Shown: positions 17,739 through 27,096, numbered from the stretch's first letter. The stretch: 64,000 bases of DNA from Shewanella salipaludis (GCF_012911865.1 NZ_JAAXYH010000004.1:186001-250000), one strand, 5' to 3'. Numbers and translations are program-made. Notes: generated by a model from the sequence alone, not told the origin.

Positions 17739-19412
17739 ATGGAACCAGGGCAGATGATACGAGGCGCAGACGCAGTCATAAAGGTGTTGGCGGCCCATGG
17801 CGTGACCACGGTATTCGGTTATCCGGGCGGTGCCATCATGCCACTCTACGATGCCCTCTATGGCGCGCCGGTCGAACACCTGCTGAGCCGCCACGAGCAG
17901 GGCGCCGCCTTCGCCGCCGTGGGCTACGCCAGGGCCAGTGGCAAGACGGGGGTCTGCTTCGCCACCTCGGGTCCAGGGGCCACCAATCTCATCACCTCAC
18001 TGGCCGATGCCCTGCTCGACTCAGTGCCCCTGGTGGCCATCACGGGCCAGGTATCCACCTCAGTCATAGGCACGGATGCCTTCCAGGAAATAGATGTGCT
18101 CGGCATGTCACTGTCCTGTACCAAGCATAGCTTCATGGTCACCCGGATAGACGAGCTGATCCCGACCCTGTACCAGGCGTTCGCGATCGCCGCCTCCGGG
18201 CGTCCGGGCCCTGTGTTGGTCGATATCCCCAAGGATATCCAGCTCGCCGAGCTGGAATACCGCACGCCGCTGCTGGCGATCGCCACCGAGCCCAGGGCCG
18301 AGGCGGGTGACGTCGAGGCGGCGAGGCGCTTGTTGGCCCAGGCCCGCCAGCCGATCCTCTATGTCGGCGGCGGGGTCGGCATGGCCGGCGCGGTCGAGCA
18401 GCTGCGCGACCTGATCCGGGTGACGGGCCTGCCGTCGGTGGCCACCCTCAAGGGACTGGGCGCCATAGCCCACGACACCCCAGGGTACCTGGGCATGCTC
18501 GGCATGCATGGCGGCAAGGCGGCCAATCTGGCGGTACAGGACTGCGATCTCTTGCTGGTGGTCGGCGCCAGATTCGATGACAGGGTGACGGGCAAGCTGG
18601 CCAGCTTCGCTCCCAAGGCCAAGGTCATACACCTGGACATAGATGCCGCCGAACTCGGCAAGCTGCGCCGGGCGGACGTCGCCATCGCCGGCGATCTGCG
18701 GCAGATCTTGCCGGCGCTGGCCATGCCGCTGAACATCACGCCCTGGCAGGCCGAGGTGGAACATCTGGCGCGCAAGCATAGATGGGACTATCGGCACCCG
18801 GGCAAGCTCATCTATGCCCCCGCCATGTTAAGGCGCCTGGCCAACAAGCTGCCCCAGGACAGCGTCGTCAGCTGTGACGTGGGCCAACATCAGATGTGGG
18901 TGGCGCAGCATATGTGGTTCCGCCGTCCCGAGGATCATCTGTCCAGTGCTGGGCTTGGCACCATGGGCTTCGGCTTGCCTGCGGCAATTGGCGCCCAGAT
19001 GGCCCGCCCCGGAGCGACGGTAGTGCTGGTGTCAGGGGATGGCTCCTTCATGATGAATGTGCAGGAGCTGACCACCATCAAGCGGCGTCGGCTGCCGGTG
19101 AAGATCTTGCTGCTCGACAACCAGAAGCTCGGCATGGTGAAGCAGTGGCAGCAGTTGTTCTTCGAGGAGAGGTACAGCGAGACAGATCTGTCGGATAACC
19201 CGGATTTCGTGCTGATGGCCTCGGCCTTCGACATCCCGGGGCGCAGCATCACGTCTGCCGATGAGGTCGAACCGGCGCTGGAGCAGATGCTGACCGCCCA
19301 GGGGCCTTATCTGCTGCACGTGGCGATAGACGATGCGTTCAACGTCTGGCCCTTGGTACCACCCGGGGCTTGCAACAGCGAGATGATGGATGAGCCGGAG
19401 ACGCGCACATGA
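17739..19412 (+). CDS. ilvG: Acetolactate synthase II catalytic subunit IlvG
   Basis: 557-aa ThDP enzyme condensing pyruvate with pyruvate or 2-oxobutyrate, the first common step in Ile/Val synthesis. The N-terminal ThDP pyrimidine domain has [20 protein letters not shown] with catalytic Glu in [20 protein letters not shown] (near residue 47). A central FAD/DHS-like domain follows, and the C-terminal diphosphate motif [14 protein letters not shown] is near residue 430, with [12 protein letters not shown] after it. Unlike E. coli K-12, no frameshift is present. The ATG at 17739 gives the family N-terminus; a TTG at 17718 is less likely. The stop TGA (19410-19412) overlaps an ATG that opens a 44-codon ORF rather than ilvM itself. 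Confidence 0.96.
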   Translation: MEPGQMIRGADAVIKVLAAHGVTTVFGYPGGAIMPLYDALYGAPVEHLLSRHEQGAAFAAVGYARASGKTGVCFATSGPGATNLITSLADALLDSVPLVAITGQVSTSVIGTDAFQEIDVLGMSLSCTKHSFMVTRIDELIPTLYQAFAIAASGRPGPVLVDIPKDIQLAELEYRTPLLAIATEPRAEAGDVEAARRLLAQARQPILYVGGGVGMAGAVEQLRDLIRVTGLPSVATLKGLGAIAHDTPGYLGMLGMHGGKAANLAVQDCDLLLVVGARFDDRVTGKLASFAPKAKVIHLDIDAAELGKLRRADVAIAGDLRQILPALAMPLNITPWQAEVEHLARKHRWDYRHPGKLIYAPAMLRRLANKLPQDSVVSCDVGQHQMWVAQHMWFRRPEDHLSSAGLGTMGFGLPAAIGAQMARPGATVVLVSGDGSFMMNVQELTTIKRRRLPVKILLLDNQKLGMVKQWQQLFFEERYSETDLSDNPDFVLMASAFDIPGRSITSADEVEPALEQMLTAQGPYLLHVAIDDAFNVWPLVPPGACNSEMMDEPETRT

Positions 19413-19555
19413 GGCACTCTCTGGCGCTCAGGCGACAAGCATCAAAGCTGACACTGGCTTATGCCCTTACCCCCAGGCCCCTGCAGCTTCTGCAATGGGC
19501 CGGCAACAACGACACTATGGACCCAAAGGAGACACGCACATGAGGCACTCACTGG
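19397..19555 (+). repeat. Duplicated ilvG/ilvM junction (28-bp direct repeat, 131 bp apart)
   Basis: 19397-19424 and 19528-19555 match at 26 of 28 bases. Each holds GGAGAC(G/A)CGCAC, then ATGAGGCACTC(T/A)CTGG, that is, a Shine-Dalgarno plus a start codon for MRHSL. Both copies also encode ETRT* ahead of the ATG. The intervening sequence has only faint resemblance to the ilvG 3' end. This looks like an old tandem duplication of the gene junction. Confidence 0.7.
19409..19543 (+). other. 44-codon ORF between ilvG and ilvM, coupled to both
   Basis: Opens at the ATG overlapping the ilvG stop (ATGA) with GGAG eight bases upstream. It encodes [14 protein letters not shown] at the start and DPKETRT at the end, and stops at a TGA that overlaps the ilvM ATG (again ATGA). 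The first five residues copy the ilvM N-terminus and the last ones copy the ilvG C-terminus. It is therefore likely a product of the junction duplication. It may be translated and pass ribosomes on to ilvM. No known function. Confidence 0.45.
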
Positions 19556-19800
19556 AACTAACAATGCAGCAGCGTCCCGAGGTGTTGGAGCGGGTGCTGA
19601 GGGTAACACGTCATCGTGGCTTCACAGTCACCCAGCTGCAGATGCGCATCAACGAAGATGCCAGCCTGTCGCTGGATATCATGGTGGATGCCGAGCGCGC
19701 CATAGAATTGCTGAGCAATCAGCTGAACAAGCTGATCGATGTCACCCAATGTCGGGTCATCCCGGCCGCAGCTTCATCACATAATGTCTGTGCCCAATAG
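19540..19800 (+). CDS. ilvM: Acetolactate synthase II regulatory subunit IlvM
   Basis: 86 aa (E. coli IlvM is 87), a single ACT domain: MRHSLELTMQQRPEVLERVLR, RVTRHRGFTVTQLQM, then SLSLDIMVDAERAIELLSNQL. It partners IlvG to stabilise the active valine-insensitive AHAS II. The start is set by AAAGGAGACACGCAC ahead of the ATG and by the family N-terminus; the frame is open further upstream but only through the duplicated junction. The C-terminus CRVIPAAASSHNVCAQ is variable. ilvE begins 21 bases later. Confidence 0.93.
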   Translation: MRHSLELTMQQRPEVLERVLRVTRHRGFTVTQLQMRINEDASLSLDIMVDAERAIELLSNQLNKLIDVTQCRVIPAAASSHNVCAQ

Positions 19801-19820
19801 TCCAATAGAAAGAGGTAAGT

Positions 19821-20744
19821 ATGGCTGCAAAACAAGCTGAGTGGATTTGGTTTAACGGTGAGATCATGCCCTGGGGCGATGCCAAGGTGCATGTCATGTC
19901 CCACGCGCTGCATTATGGCACTTCCGTGTTCGAGGGCATCAGGGTCTACGACACCCATCTGGGGCCGGCGGGGTTCCGGCTGACCGACCATGTGCAGCGC
20001 CTGTTCGACTCGGCCAAGATCTACCGCATGCAGCTGTCCTACAGTTTCGATGAGGTGATGCAGGCCTGCCGTGACGCGGTTGTGCATAACGGCTTGCCCA
20101 GTGCCTATGTTCGCCCCCTGGTGTTTATCGGCGATGTGGGCATGGGGATCACCCCGCCGCAGGGCGTGGATTGCGACATGGTGGTGGCGGCCTTCCCCTG
20201 GGGGGCTTACTTGGGTGAGGACAGCATGGAAGCCGGGGTGGATGTGGCCGTGACCTCCTGGCAACGGCTGGCGCCCAACACCATACCCACGGGGGCCAAG
20301 GCGGGGGGAAATTATTTGTCTTCGCTGCAGATCTCCACCGAGGCCAAGCGCAACGGCTTCCATGAAGGCATAGCCCTGGATGTCAATGGCCTGGTCAGCG
20401 AAGGCGCCGGCGCCAACCTGTTCGTGGTGAAGAAGAATAAGCTCTATACCCCGCCGGCGACGGCGGCGATCCTCATGGGGATCACCAGAGACACTATCAT
20501 TAGCCTGGCGAAAGATTTAGGTTATGAGGTGGCCGAGGAGCCGATGGCGCGGGAGTTCCTCTATGTTGCCGACGAGATCTTCATGACAGGCACGGCCGCG
20601 GAAATAGTGCCGGTGCGCAGCGTGGACAGGTTGCAGGTGGGTGAGGGCAAGCGTGGCCCTGTGACCCGCAGGATACAGAGCGCCTTTTTCGGCCTGTTCA
20701 ACGGTGAAACCCAGGATAAATGGGGCTGGCTGGAACCGCTGTAA
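19821..20744 (+). CDS. ilvE: Branched-chain amino acid aminotransferase IlvE
   Basis: 307 aa, E. coli IlvE type (class IV PLP). It shows [32 protein letters not shown] at the N-terminus, the PLP lysine in [16 protein letters not shown] near residue 158, and [20 protein letters not shown] near residue 195. It catalyses the last step of Ile, Leu and Val synthesis. AGAGG lies 7-11 bases ahead of the ATG. It lies third in the operon, 21 bases after ilvM and 53 before ilvD. The 363-aa BCAT at the window's left edge is a different subfamily, so the two are not recent duplicates. Confidence 0.96.
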   Translation: MAAKQAEWIWFNGEIMPWGDAKVHVMSHALHYGTSVFEGIRVYDTHLGPAGFRLTDHVQRLFDSAKIYRMQLSYSFDEVMQACRDAVVHNGLPSAYVRPLVFIGDVGMGITPPQGVDCDMVVAAFPWGAYLGEDSMEAGVDVAVTSWQRLAPNTIPTGAKAGGNYLSSLQISTEAKRNGFHEGIALDVNGLVSEGAGANLFVVKKNKLYTPPATAAILMGITRDTIISLAKDLGYEVAEEPMAREFLYVADEIFMTGTAAEIVPVRSVDRLQVGEGKRGPVTRRIQSAFFGLFNGETQDKWGWLEPL

Positions 20745-20797
20745 CAGGCAACGCCCGGGTCAGCCCTCACATTTTCAGAATCAAAAGGACAGTCGCA

Positions 20798-22657
20798 ATG
20801 CCTAAATTACGTTCAGCTACCAGTACAGAAGGCCGCAACATGGCCGGTGCCCGCGCCCTGTGGCGTGCCACCGGGGTCAAGGATGGCGATTTTGGCAAAC
20901 CCATCATAGCCATAGCCAACTCCTTCACCCAGTTCGTGCCAGGGCATGTGCACCTCAAGGACATGGGGTCCCTGGTGGCCGGCGCCATCGAAGAGGCCGG
21001 TGGTATTGCCAAGGAGTTCAATACCATAGCAGTGGATGACGGTATCGCCATGGGCCATGGCGGCATGCTCTACAGCCTGCCGTCGCGGGAGCTGATCGCC
21101 GACAGCGTCGAGTACATGGTCAACGCCCACTGTGCCGATGCGCTTGTGTGTATCTCCAACTGCGACAAGATCACCCCAGGCATGCTGATGGCGGCACTGC
21201 GACTGAACATTCCCGTGGTGTTCGTTTCCGGCGGCCCCATGGAAGCGGGCAAAACCAAGCTGTCGGATAAGCTGATCAAGCTGGATCTGGTCGATGCCAT
21301 GGTGGCGGCCGCCGACGACAAGGTATCGGATGAAGACAGCGAGAAGATTGAACGCAGTGCCTGCCCCACCTGTGGCTCCTGTTCCGGCATGTTCACCGCC
21401 AACTCGATGAACTGTCTGACCGAAGCCTTGGGTCTGTCTTTGCCCGGCAATGGCTCCATGTTGGCGACCCATGCCGACAGGCGCGAGCTGTTCCTCGAGG
21501 CCGGCCGCCGAGTGATGGCGCTGGCCAAGCGTTATTATCGGGATGACGATGCCTCGGCATTGCCGCGCAACATAGCCAATCTCAAGGCATTCGAGAATGC
21601 CATGGCGCTGGATATCGCCATGGGCGGCTCCTCCAATACCGTGCTGCACCTGTTGGCGGCGGCCCAGGAGGCCGAGGTGGATTTCACCATGGCGGACATA
21701 GACAAGATGTCACGCCGGGTGCCACACCTGTGCAAGGTGGCGCCCTCGACCCCTGAGTATCATATGGAAGATGTGCATAGGGCCGGCGGCGTGATGGGGA
21801 TCCTCGGCGAACTCGACAGGGCCGGACTGCTGCATACGGATGTTTACCATGTGGCGGCGGACGAGGGTGGCAACCTGGGATCTGTGCTGGCCAGGTACGA
21901 CATAGCCCAGAGCCAAGACCCGGCTGTGAGGCACTTCTTCAGCGCCGGCCCCGCCGGCATCCCCACCACCAAGGCGTTCAGCCAGGATTGCCGCTGGCCA
22001 TCGGTGGATGACGACAGGCAGGCGGGCTGTATTCGCAGCCGCGAGTTCGCCTTCAGTCAGGAAGGCGGGCTGGCGGTGTTGTCCGGCAACCTGGCCGAGA
22101 ATGGCTGCATAGTCAAAACCGCCGGGGTAGATGCCGACAACCTGAGCTTCGTCGGCAGAGCGCGGGTGTACGAGAGCCAGGATGACGCAGTCGCCGGCAT
22201 CCTGGGCGGCGAAGTGGTCGCCGGCGATGTGGTGGTGATCCGCTACGAGGGCCCCAAGGGTGGACCCGGGATGCAGGAAATGCTCTATCCCACCAGTTAC
22301 CTCAAGTCCCGCGGCCTGGGCAAGGCCTGCGCCCTCATCACCGACGGGCGCTTCTCCGGCGGCACTTCGGGCCTGTCCATCGGCCATGTGTCTCCCGAAG
22401 CCGCGGCCGGAGGCACCATAGCCCTGATAGAGAATGGCGACAGGATAGAGATAGACATTCCCCGCCGCAGCATCAAGCTGGTGGTGAGCGACGCTGAGCT
22501 GACCCGCCGCCGTGAGGCCATGCAGGCCTTGGGGCCGCTGGCGTGGAAGCCAGTGGGACGGCAGCGTTATGTGTCGCTGGCGCTGAAAGCCTATGCCTTG
22601 CTCGCCACCAGTGCCGACAAGGGCGCGGTGCGGGATCGCAGCAAGTTGGAGTACTAG
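20798..22657 (+). CDS. ilvD: Dihydroxy-acid dehydratase
   Basis: 619 aa (E. coli 616). Fe-S cysteines are visible in [12 protein letters not shown] near residue 122 and [18 protein letters not shown] near 195. It dehydrates the 2,3-dihydroxy acids to 2-oxo acids in Ile/Val synthesis. The ATG at 20798 is preceded by AAAAGGAC and yields [21 protein letters not shown], the family N-terminus; the frame opens earlier but only through the ilvE 3' end. The [4Fe-4S] versus [2Fe-2S] state cannot be told by eye; enteric homologues carry oxygen-sensitive [4Fe-4S]. ilvA follows after a single base. Confidence 0.97.
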   Translation: MPKLRSATSTEGRNMAGARALWRATGVKDGDFGKPIIAIANSFTQFVPGHVHLKDMGSLVAGAIEEAGGIAKEFNTIAVDDGIAMGHGGMLYSLPSRELIADSVEYMVNAHCADALVCISNCDKITPGMLMAALRLNIPVVFVSGGPMEAGKTKLSDKLIKLDLVDAMVAAADDKVSDEDSEKIERSACPTCGSCSGMFTANSMNCLTEALGLSLPGNGSMLATHADRRELFLEAGRRVMALAKRYYRDDDASALPRNIANLKAFENAMALDIAMGGSSNTVLHLLAAAQEAEVDFTMADIDKMSRRVPHLCKVAPSTPEYHMEDVHRAGGVMGILGELDRAGLLHTDVYHVAADEGGNLGSVLARYDIAQSQDPAVRHFFSAGPAGIPTTKAFSQDCRWPSVDDDRQAGCIRSREFAFSQEGGLAVLSGNLAENGCIVKTAGVDADNLSFVGRARVYESQDDAVAGILGGEVVAGDVVVIRYEGPKGGPGMQEMLYPTSYLKSRGLGKACALITDGRFSGGTSGLSIGHVSPEAAAGGTIALIENGDRIEIDIPRRSIKLVVSDAELTRRREAMQALGPLAWKPVGRQRYVSLALKAYALLATSADKGAVRDRSKLEY

Positions 22658-22658
22658 T

Positions 22659-24251
22659 ATGCTGGCATCCTTCCCCCAGAAAGGCCAGGCGCAGGCAGCG
22701 CTGGATTTGGCCCAGTACTATCTGCAAAAAATCCTCCTGTCCTCCGTGTATGAGGTGGCCAAGGTCACGCCCCTGTCGAGCCTGAACAAGTTGTCGGCGC
22801 GCCTGGGGTGCCAGGTGTTCCTCAAGCGGGAAGACCTGCAACCCGTGCATTCCTTCAAGCTGCGCGGCGCCTACAATCGCATCGCCGCCCTGAGTCAGGA
22901 GGAATGCGCGCTGGGGGTGGTGTGCGCCTCGGCGGGTAATCATGCCCAGGGGGTGGCCATGTCGGCGGCGGCGCGGGGCCTGGACGCTGTGATCGTCATG
23001 CCTTCCACCACCCCGGATATCAAGGTCGATGCGGTGCGCCGCCTGGGGGGCAATGTGCTGCTGCATGGTCAGGGTTTCGATCAGGCCAACGACCATGCCA
23101 TGCAGCTGGCAAGGGACGAGGGCCGGGTCTATATCGCGCCATTCGACGACGAGGCGGTGATCGCCGGCCAGGGCACCATAGCCCAGGAGCTACTGCAACA
23201 ACAACGGGATCTGGAAGTGATCTTCGTGCCCGTCGGCGGTGGTGGCCTGATTGCCGGCATTGCCGCCTATTACAAGGCGGTGTTGCCCGGGGTGAAGATC
23301 ATCGGCGTCGAGCCGGAGGATGCCGCCTGCCTGCTGGCGGCACTCGAGGCAGGCGAACCTGTGACCCTGCCTCAGGTCGGCTTGTTTGCCGATGGGGTGG
23401 CGGTCAAGCGCATAGGCGCCGAACCCTTCAGGCTGGCGCGGGAGTTTGTCGATGGGGTGATCACCGTCACCTCGGATGAGATCTGCGCCGCGGTGAAGGA
23501 TATTTTCGAGGATACCCGCGCCATCGCCGAACCCGCCGGTGCCCTGTCGCTGGCCGGCTTGAAGAAGTATCTGGGCGCCGACGGCAAGGGCGAGAAGGTG
23601 GCGGCGATCCTCAGCGGTGCCAACGTCAACTTCCATAGCCTCAGGTATGTATCCGAGCGCTGCGAGCTGGGCGAGCATAAGGAAGCCGTGCTGGCGGTGA
23701 AGGTGCCCGAGCGTCCCGGCAGTTTTCTGCGTTTCTGTGAGCTGCTGGATAAGCGGGTGATGACAGAGTTCAACTATCGCTTCAGCAGTCGGGAGCAGGC
23801 GGTGGTGTTCGCCGGTATTCGTCTGAGTCGGGGCCAGGGTGAGCTGGCCGAGATCATCGCTACCCTGGAGGCCAACGGCTTCGAAGTGCAGGATCTGTCC
23901 AGGGACGAGACCGCCAAGTTGCATGTGCGCTACATGGTCGGCGGTCATCCGCCCGAGCCATTGCAGGAGCGCTTATTCAGCTTCGAATTTCCCGAGCATC
24001 CGGGCGCGCTGCTGCAATTTTTAACCACGCTGCAGAGCCAGTGGAACATCAGCCTGTTTCATTACCGTAACCATGGGGCGGCCTTCGGCAGGGTGTTGGC
24101 CGGCTTCGAGGTACCGGCGGCGGATGCGTCGGCCTTCCAGCAGTTTCTCACCGAGCTCGGGTTCGTCTATCAGGAAGAAACCCAGAGCCCGGCCTATAGA
24201 TTGTTCCTGAACTCGGGCCATGGCGCGGAGCATGGCGCAGATAATAGCTAG
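22659..24251 (+). CDS. ilvA: Threonine ammonia-lyase, biosynthetic
   Basis: 530 aa (E. coli 514), fold-type II PLP enzyme plus two C-terminal ACT-like domains for Ile feedback. The PLP lysine is in VHSFKLRGAYN near residue 63, with SAGNHAQG near 88 and the phosphate-binding VPVGGGGLIAG near 190. The regulatory region has VPERPGSFLRFCELL near 350 and FEFPEHPGALLQFL near 445. It converts threonine to 2-oxobutyrate, the committed step to isoleucine. The ATG at 22659 is one base after the ilvD stop, with GGAG eight bases upstream. The N-terminus is longer than in E. coli by about a dozen residues. Confidence 0.96.
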   Translation: MLASFPQKGQAQAALDLAQYYLQKILLSSVYEVAKVTPLSSLNKLSARLGCQVFLKREDLQPVHSFKLRGAYNRIAALSQEECALGVVCASAGNHAQGVAMSAAARGLDAVIVMPSTTPDIKVDAVRRLGGNVLLHGQGFDQANDHAMQLARDEGRVYIAPFDDEAVIAGQGTIAQELLQQQRDLEVIFVPVGGGGLIAGIAAYYKAVLPGVKIIGVEPEDAACLLAALEAGEPVTLPQVGLFADGVAVKRIGAEPFRLAREFVDGVITVTSDEICAAVKDIFEDTRAIAEPAGALSLAGLKKYLGADGKGEKVAAILSGANVNFHSLRYVSERCELGEHKEAVLAVKVPERPGSFLRFCELLDKRVMTEFNYRFSSREQAVVFAGIRLSRGQGELAEIIATLEANGFEVQDLSRDETAKLHVRYMVGGHPPEPLQERLFSFEFPEHPGALLQFLTTLQSQWNISLFHYRNHGAAFGRVLAGFEVPAADASAFQQFLTELGFVYQEETQSPAYRLFLNSGHGAEHGADNS

Positions 24252-24275
24252 CGCCGGGCGCCATAGTGCTTTTTT
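24229..24275 (+). terminator. Possible intrinsic terminator of the ilv operon
   Basis: AGCATGGCGC (24229-24238) can pair with GCGCCA and TGCT (24258-24270, three-base bulge), followed by TTTTTT ending at 24275. The stem overlaps the last codons of ilvA and the loop is large, so this is tentative. Confidence 0.35.
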
Positions 24276-24419
24276 CATGCTAGTGTATTTGAGCTTTTAC
24301 TCTTATTTTCGTCCGGAGTCGTGGCAATGCCATGTGCGCCCCGGTTGCAGAGCCGAGCGAACCAGCAGCCATGACCATAACCATAGCCACCCGCTAACTT
24401 GCACGCCCAAGGAGACATG

Positions 24420-25571
24420 ATGTTACCAGCACAGCTATTGCAAGCCCCTGAGGTTCACGCCTTCAACCCGCCCCGCCGCATCCTGATGGGCCCAGGACCA
24501 TCGGATGTCTACCCCCAGGTGCTGGCGGCCCAGGCCAGGCCCACGGTAGGCCATCTGGATCCCCTGTTTGTCGGCATGATGGATGAGCTCAAGCGCCTGA
24601 TCCAATACGCCTTTCAAACCAGCAACGAGATGACACTGGCGGTCTCGGCCCCCGGCAGTGCCGGCATGGAGGCCTGTTTCGTCAACCTGGTGGAGCCGGG
24701 TGAGAAGGTCATAGTCTGTCGTAACGGGGTTTTCGGCGAGCGCATGCGCCAGAATGTCGAGCGGGTCGGCGCGGTGGCCGTAGTAGTGGATAACCTCTGG
24801 GGTGAATGTGTCGATCCCCATGCCGTCGAGGCGGCGCTCAGGGCGCACCCGGATGCCAAATTCCTGGCCTTCGTGCATGCCGAGACCAGCACAGGTGCCC
24901 TGTCCGATGCCAAGACCCTGTGCCGTCTGGCCAGGGAGCATGGCTGCCTGTCGATCGTCGATGCGGTGACGTCCCTTGGCGGGGTCGAGCTCAGGGTCGA
25001 TGACTGGGGCATAGATGCCATCTATTCCGGCAGCCAGAAATGCCTGTCCTGCGTGCCCGGCTTGTCACCCCTGTCTTTTTCGCCTGCGGCGGTGGCAAAA
25101 CTGCGCAGCCGCAAGACGCAGGTGCAGAGCTGGTTCCTGGATCAGAGTCTGGTGATGGGCTATTGGGGCAGTGATACGGGCGCCAAGCGCAGCTATCATC
25201 ATACGGCGCCGGTCAATGCCCTCTATGCCCTGCATGAATCACTGCGGCTGCTGGCACTCGAGGGGCTGCAGCAGGCCTGGCGGCGCCATGCCGAGATGCA
25301 TTCTGTCCTGCGTCTGGGGCTGGAGCGACTCGGGCTCGAGTTCGTGGTCGAGGAGGCCGCACGCCTGCCGCAACTCAATGCCGTGTACATCCCCGAAGGG
25401 GTGGACGACGCCTTGGTGCGCCGGCGTCTGCTCAACGACTATAACCTGGAGATAGGTGCCGGCCTGGGGGCGCTCGCCGGCAAGGCCTGGCGCATAGGTC
25501 TGATGGGTTATGGCGCCAGACGGGAGAATATTTCCCTATGCCTGCGGGCGCTGGAGGAAGTGCTGGGCTAG
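24420..25571 (+). CDS. Alanine-glyoxylate/serine-pyruvate aminotransferase family protein (class V)
   Basis: About 383-aa class V PLP aminotransferase resembling human AGXT along its length: MGPGPSDVYPQVLAAQ near residue 24, SAPGSAGMEACFVNLVEPGEKV near 76, and AETSTGALSDAKTLC near 155. The aspartate is in SIVDAVTSLGG near 180, and the PLP lysine in YSGSQKCLSCVPGLSP near 200, followed by YHHTAPVNALYALHESL. It probably uses alanine or serine with glyoxylate or another oxo acid; the exact pair is not readable. Two adjacent ATGs follow AAGGAGAC; the second (24420) has the better spacing. It is 168 bases after ilvA and convergent, by one base, with the LysR gene. Confidence 0.86.
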   Translation: MLPAQLLQAPEVHAFNPPRRILMGPGPSDVYPQVLAAQARPTVGHLDPLFVGMMDELKRLIQYAFQTSNEMTLAVSAPGSAGMEACFVNLVEPGEKVIVCRNGVFGERMRQNVERVGAVAVVVDNLWGECVDPHAVEAALRAHPDAKFLAFVHAETSTGALSDAKTLCRLAREHGCLSIVDAVTSLGGVELRVDDWGIDAIYSGSQKCLSCVPGLSPLSFSPAAVAKLRSRKTQVQSWFLDQSLVMGYWGSDTGAKRSYHHTAPVNALYALHESLRLLALEGLQQAWRRHAEMHSVLRLGLERLGLEFVVEEAARLPQLNAVYIPEGVDDALVRRRLLNDYNLEIGAGLGALAGKAWRIGLMGYGARRENISLCLRALEEVLG

Positions 25572-25572
25572 T

Positions 25573-26517
25573 CTAGCTCGGGAGCTCTTCCCCGGCCTGG
25601 CGTGGCACACTGGCGGCTATGAGTTCCCGCAACCATTTATGGCTGGGATCCAGTTCGAAGTGCCTATGCCACATCAAGAGGTAGGCGCCGGGCACCAGGC
25701 TGACGGGCACGGGTAAATGGGTTAAGGCATACGCCTTGGCCATCAGGGCGGCATATTTGGCCGGCGCGCAGAGTATGAGATCACTCTGCTCGCACAAGGT
25801 CAGTGCGCTCTGGAAATCCGTCATGTTGACGGCAATATCCCGCCTGTAGCCCTCGAGCTGCAATACCTCATCGAGCAACCAATGTTCTATGCCGCCGAAG
25901 GCGACCTGCAGATGGCGATAGCGCAGGAAACTGGTCAAATTCCAGCTTTGGGCCAGCGCCGGATGATCGCGTCTCAGCAGGCACACCGGATGATCCCGCA
26001 CCAACTCCAGGTACCTCATGTCGTCTGGGATATGGCTGATATGCAGGGGAGAGCGCGGATCCCACTCGCGGCAGACGATGGCGAGATCTATCTCGCAGCG
26101 CTGCAGTTTATCCATGCTGTCCAGCGCCAGAGTCTGGCTGTTGAGGCTGATGCCGGGTGCTTGGGCCAGCAGTTTGGGCATGAAGAAGGGAAAGGTCAGC
26201 GAATAGGCGGTTTCCACCAAGTGCAGCCGGAATTGCCGCCGGCTCAATTCCGGCTCGAACTTGTCCGGGCGGGTGAATTTCGCCAGTTGTTGCAGGCATG
26301 AACGCAGCTCCGGCCCCAGGGCGATGGCCTTGGGTGTCGGTCTCAGGCCGTAGGCAGTGCGCTCGAACAGGGGATCATCGAAGATTTCCCGCAATCGGGT
26401 GAGCTGTTTGCTGACGGCAGACTGGCTCAGGTGCAATCTGGATGCCGCCGCTGTGACACTCTGTTCTTCCAGTAAGATTTCCAATACTGGCAGTAAATTT
26501 AAGTCGAGTCGTTTCAG
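25573..26517 (-). CDS. LysR-family transcriptional regulator with apparent CTG start
   Basis: 314-aa LysR regulator if read from CTG at 26517. The product then starts LKRLDLNLLPVLEILLEEQ, the standard LysR opening, followed by the HTH TAAASRLHLSQSAVSKQLTRLREIF and a substrate-binding domain. No in-frame ATG, GTG or TTG lies between the upstream stop TAG and residue 12. The first conventional start (TTG, 26484) would cut off the first HTH helix. A GGGAG ribosome-binding site lies eight bases ahead of the CTG, supporting it. The target is unknown. It is convergent with the AGXT-type gene, leaving a single base between stop codons, which suggests but does not prove a regulatory link. Confidence 0.82.
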   Translation of the reverse strand: MKRLDLNLLPVLEILLEEQSVTAAASRLHLSQSAVSKQLTRLREIFDDPLFERTAYGLRPTPKAIALGPELRSCLQQLAKFTRPDKFEPELSRRQFRLHLVETAYSLTFPFFMPKLLAQAPGISLNSQTLALDSMDKLQRCEIDLAIVCREWDPRSPLHISHIPDDMRYLELVRDHPVCLLRRDHPALAQSWNLTSFLRYRHLQVAFGGIEHWLLDEVLQLEGYRRDIAVNMTDFQSALTLCEQSDLILCAPAKYAALMAKAYALTHLPVPVSLVPGAYLLMWHRHFELDPSHKWLRELIAASVPRQAGEELPS

Positions 26518-26668
26518 AGTCTGCTCTCCCTGACTGAATCTAACCTGCTGCTATGATGAGGTAAATAATGAAAACACCAGAGTGTAAATGATTTAGCCGG
26601 ATCAGGCTGAGCTTTTCGATAAAAAATGGCTCAGGGTCTTTTTTATACAAATTCCATAAAAATTCCAT

Positions 26669-26703
26669 AAAAAAATCCCGGCAACAAAAATCCTGCTGCC
26701 GGG
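26669..26703 (-). terminator. Intrinsic terminator of the candidate small RNA
   Basis: CCCGGCAACA (26677-26686) pairs with TGCTGCCGGG (26694-26703) with one mismatch. On the minus strand it is followed by a seven-T run (26669-26675, read as A's on plus). Confidence 0.75.
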
Positions 26704-26870
26704 GCCTTCAAGGGTGAACTGAACGCTTTGCGAGTGGTTACAGAGAGGATGCTGATTAGCGGGTCTGTAACCCTAAGTTGGTGCCGCTGCCACCCAAGTC
26801 ATCGGCAGGAATAAGAAAGAAGTCAATAGGAGGCGTCCTACTGTCAGGCCTGGGTGGCGGCGACGGGAGC
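26670..26870 (-). ncRNA. Candidate structured small RNA ending in an intrinsic terminator
   Basis: Protein-free stretch with four nested or adjacent helices. These are GCCACCCA (26789-26796) with TGGGTGGC (26851-26858), TAGGA/TCCTA around a 4-nt loop (26827-26840), GGTTACAGA (26736-26744) with TCTGTAACC (26764-26772), and a terminator hairpin (26677-26703). The terminator is followed on the minus strand by seven T's (26669-26675). A candidate -10 on the minus strand, TTTAAT (26872-26877), would give a ~195-nt transcript; its -35 is poor. I could not match it to 6S, tmRNA, RNase P, CsrB, GcvB, Spot 42 or FMN/cobalamin riboswitches. Neighbouring genes do not reveal its role. Confidence 0.5.
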
Positions 26871-26998
26871 TATTAAAACAGTTTCTACGGTGAAAGTCGG
26901 GGCAAGCCGGTGATCAATTGTGGCGAAATGATGGCTTTTTAAAACACGCCGTAGGGTAATGGCATTTTGGTGGGGAGATGCCCGGTAGCCAGAGGCCT

Positions 26999-27038
26999 AA
27001 AAAAAGCACTCGTCCTTGCGTTGGCAAGCTTGAGTGCT
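26999..27038 (-). terminator. Intrinsic terminator of ubiK
   Basis: AGCACTC (27005-27011) pairs with GAGTGCT (27032-27038), with an inner CTTGC/GCAAG helix. Seven T's follow on the minus strand (26999-27005). It lies about 90 bases past the ubiK stop. Confidence 0.75.
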
Positions 27039-27044
27039 CTATTC

Positions 27045-27096
27045 GGGGCTGTGCTTAGGGGCTGTGCTTCGGGACTGGGCTTAGGGGCGGGGCTTA
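27045..27096. repeat. 13-bp tandem repeat, four copies, in the ubiK 3' region
   Basis: Units GGGGCTGTGCTTA, GGGGCTGTGCTTC, GGGACTGGGCTTA and GGGGCGGGGCTTA in a row. It lies between the ubiK stop and its terminator, so it would be part of the ubiK mRNA 3' UTR. Confidence 0.75.

Noticed and set aside
17739-19412. Frameshifted (inactive) ilvG as in E. coli K-12
   Set aside because: The frame is continuous over 557 codons with all ThDP motifs intact.
24252-24419. Small protein gene between ilvA and the AGXT-type gene
   Set aside because: The only open frame overlaps the ilvA end in another frame and has no RBS or domain.
26669-26880. FMN or cobalamin riboswitch, 6S RNA, CsrB-type RNA
   Set aside because: The RFN and B12-box core sequences are absent, GGA motifs are too few for CsrB, and the 6S closing-stem layout is not seen.
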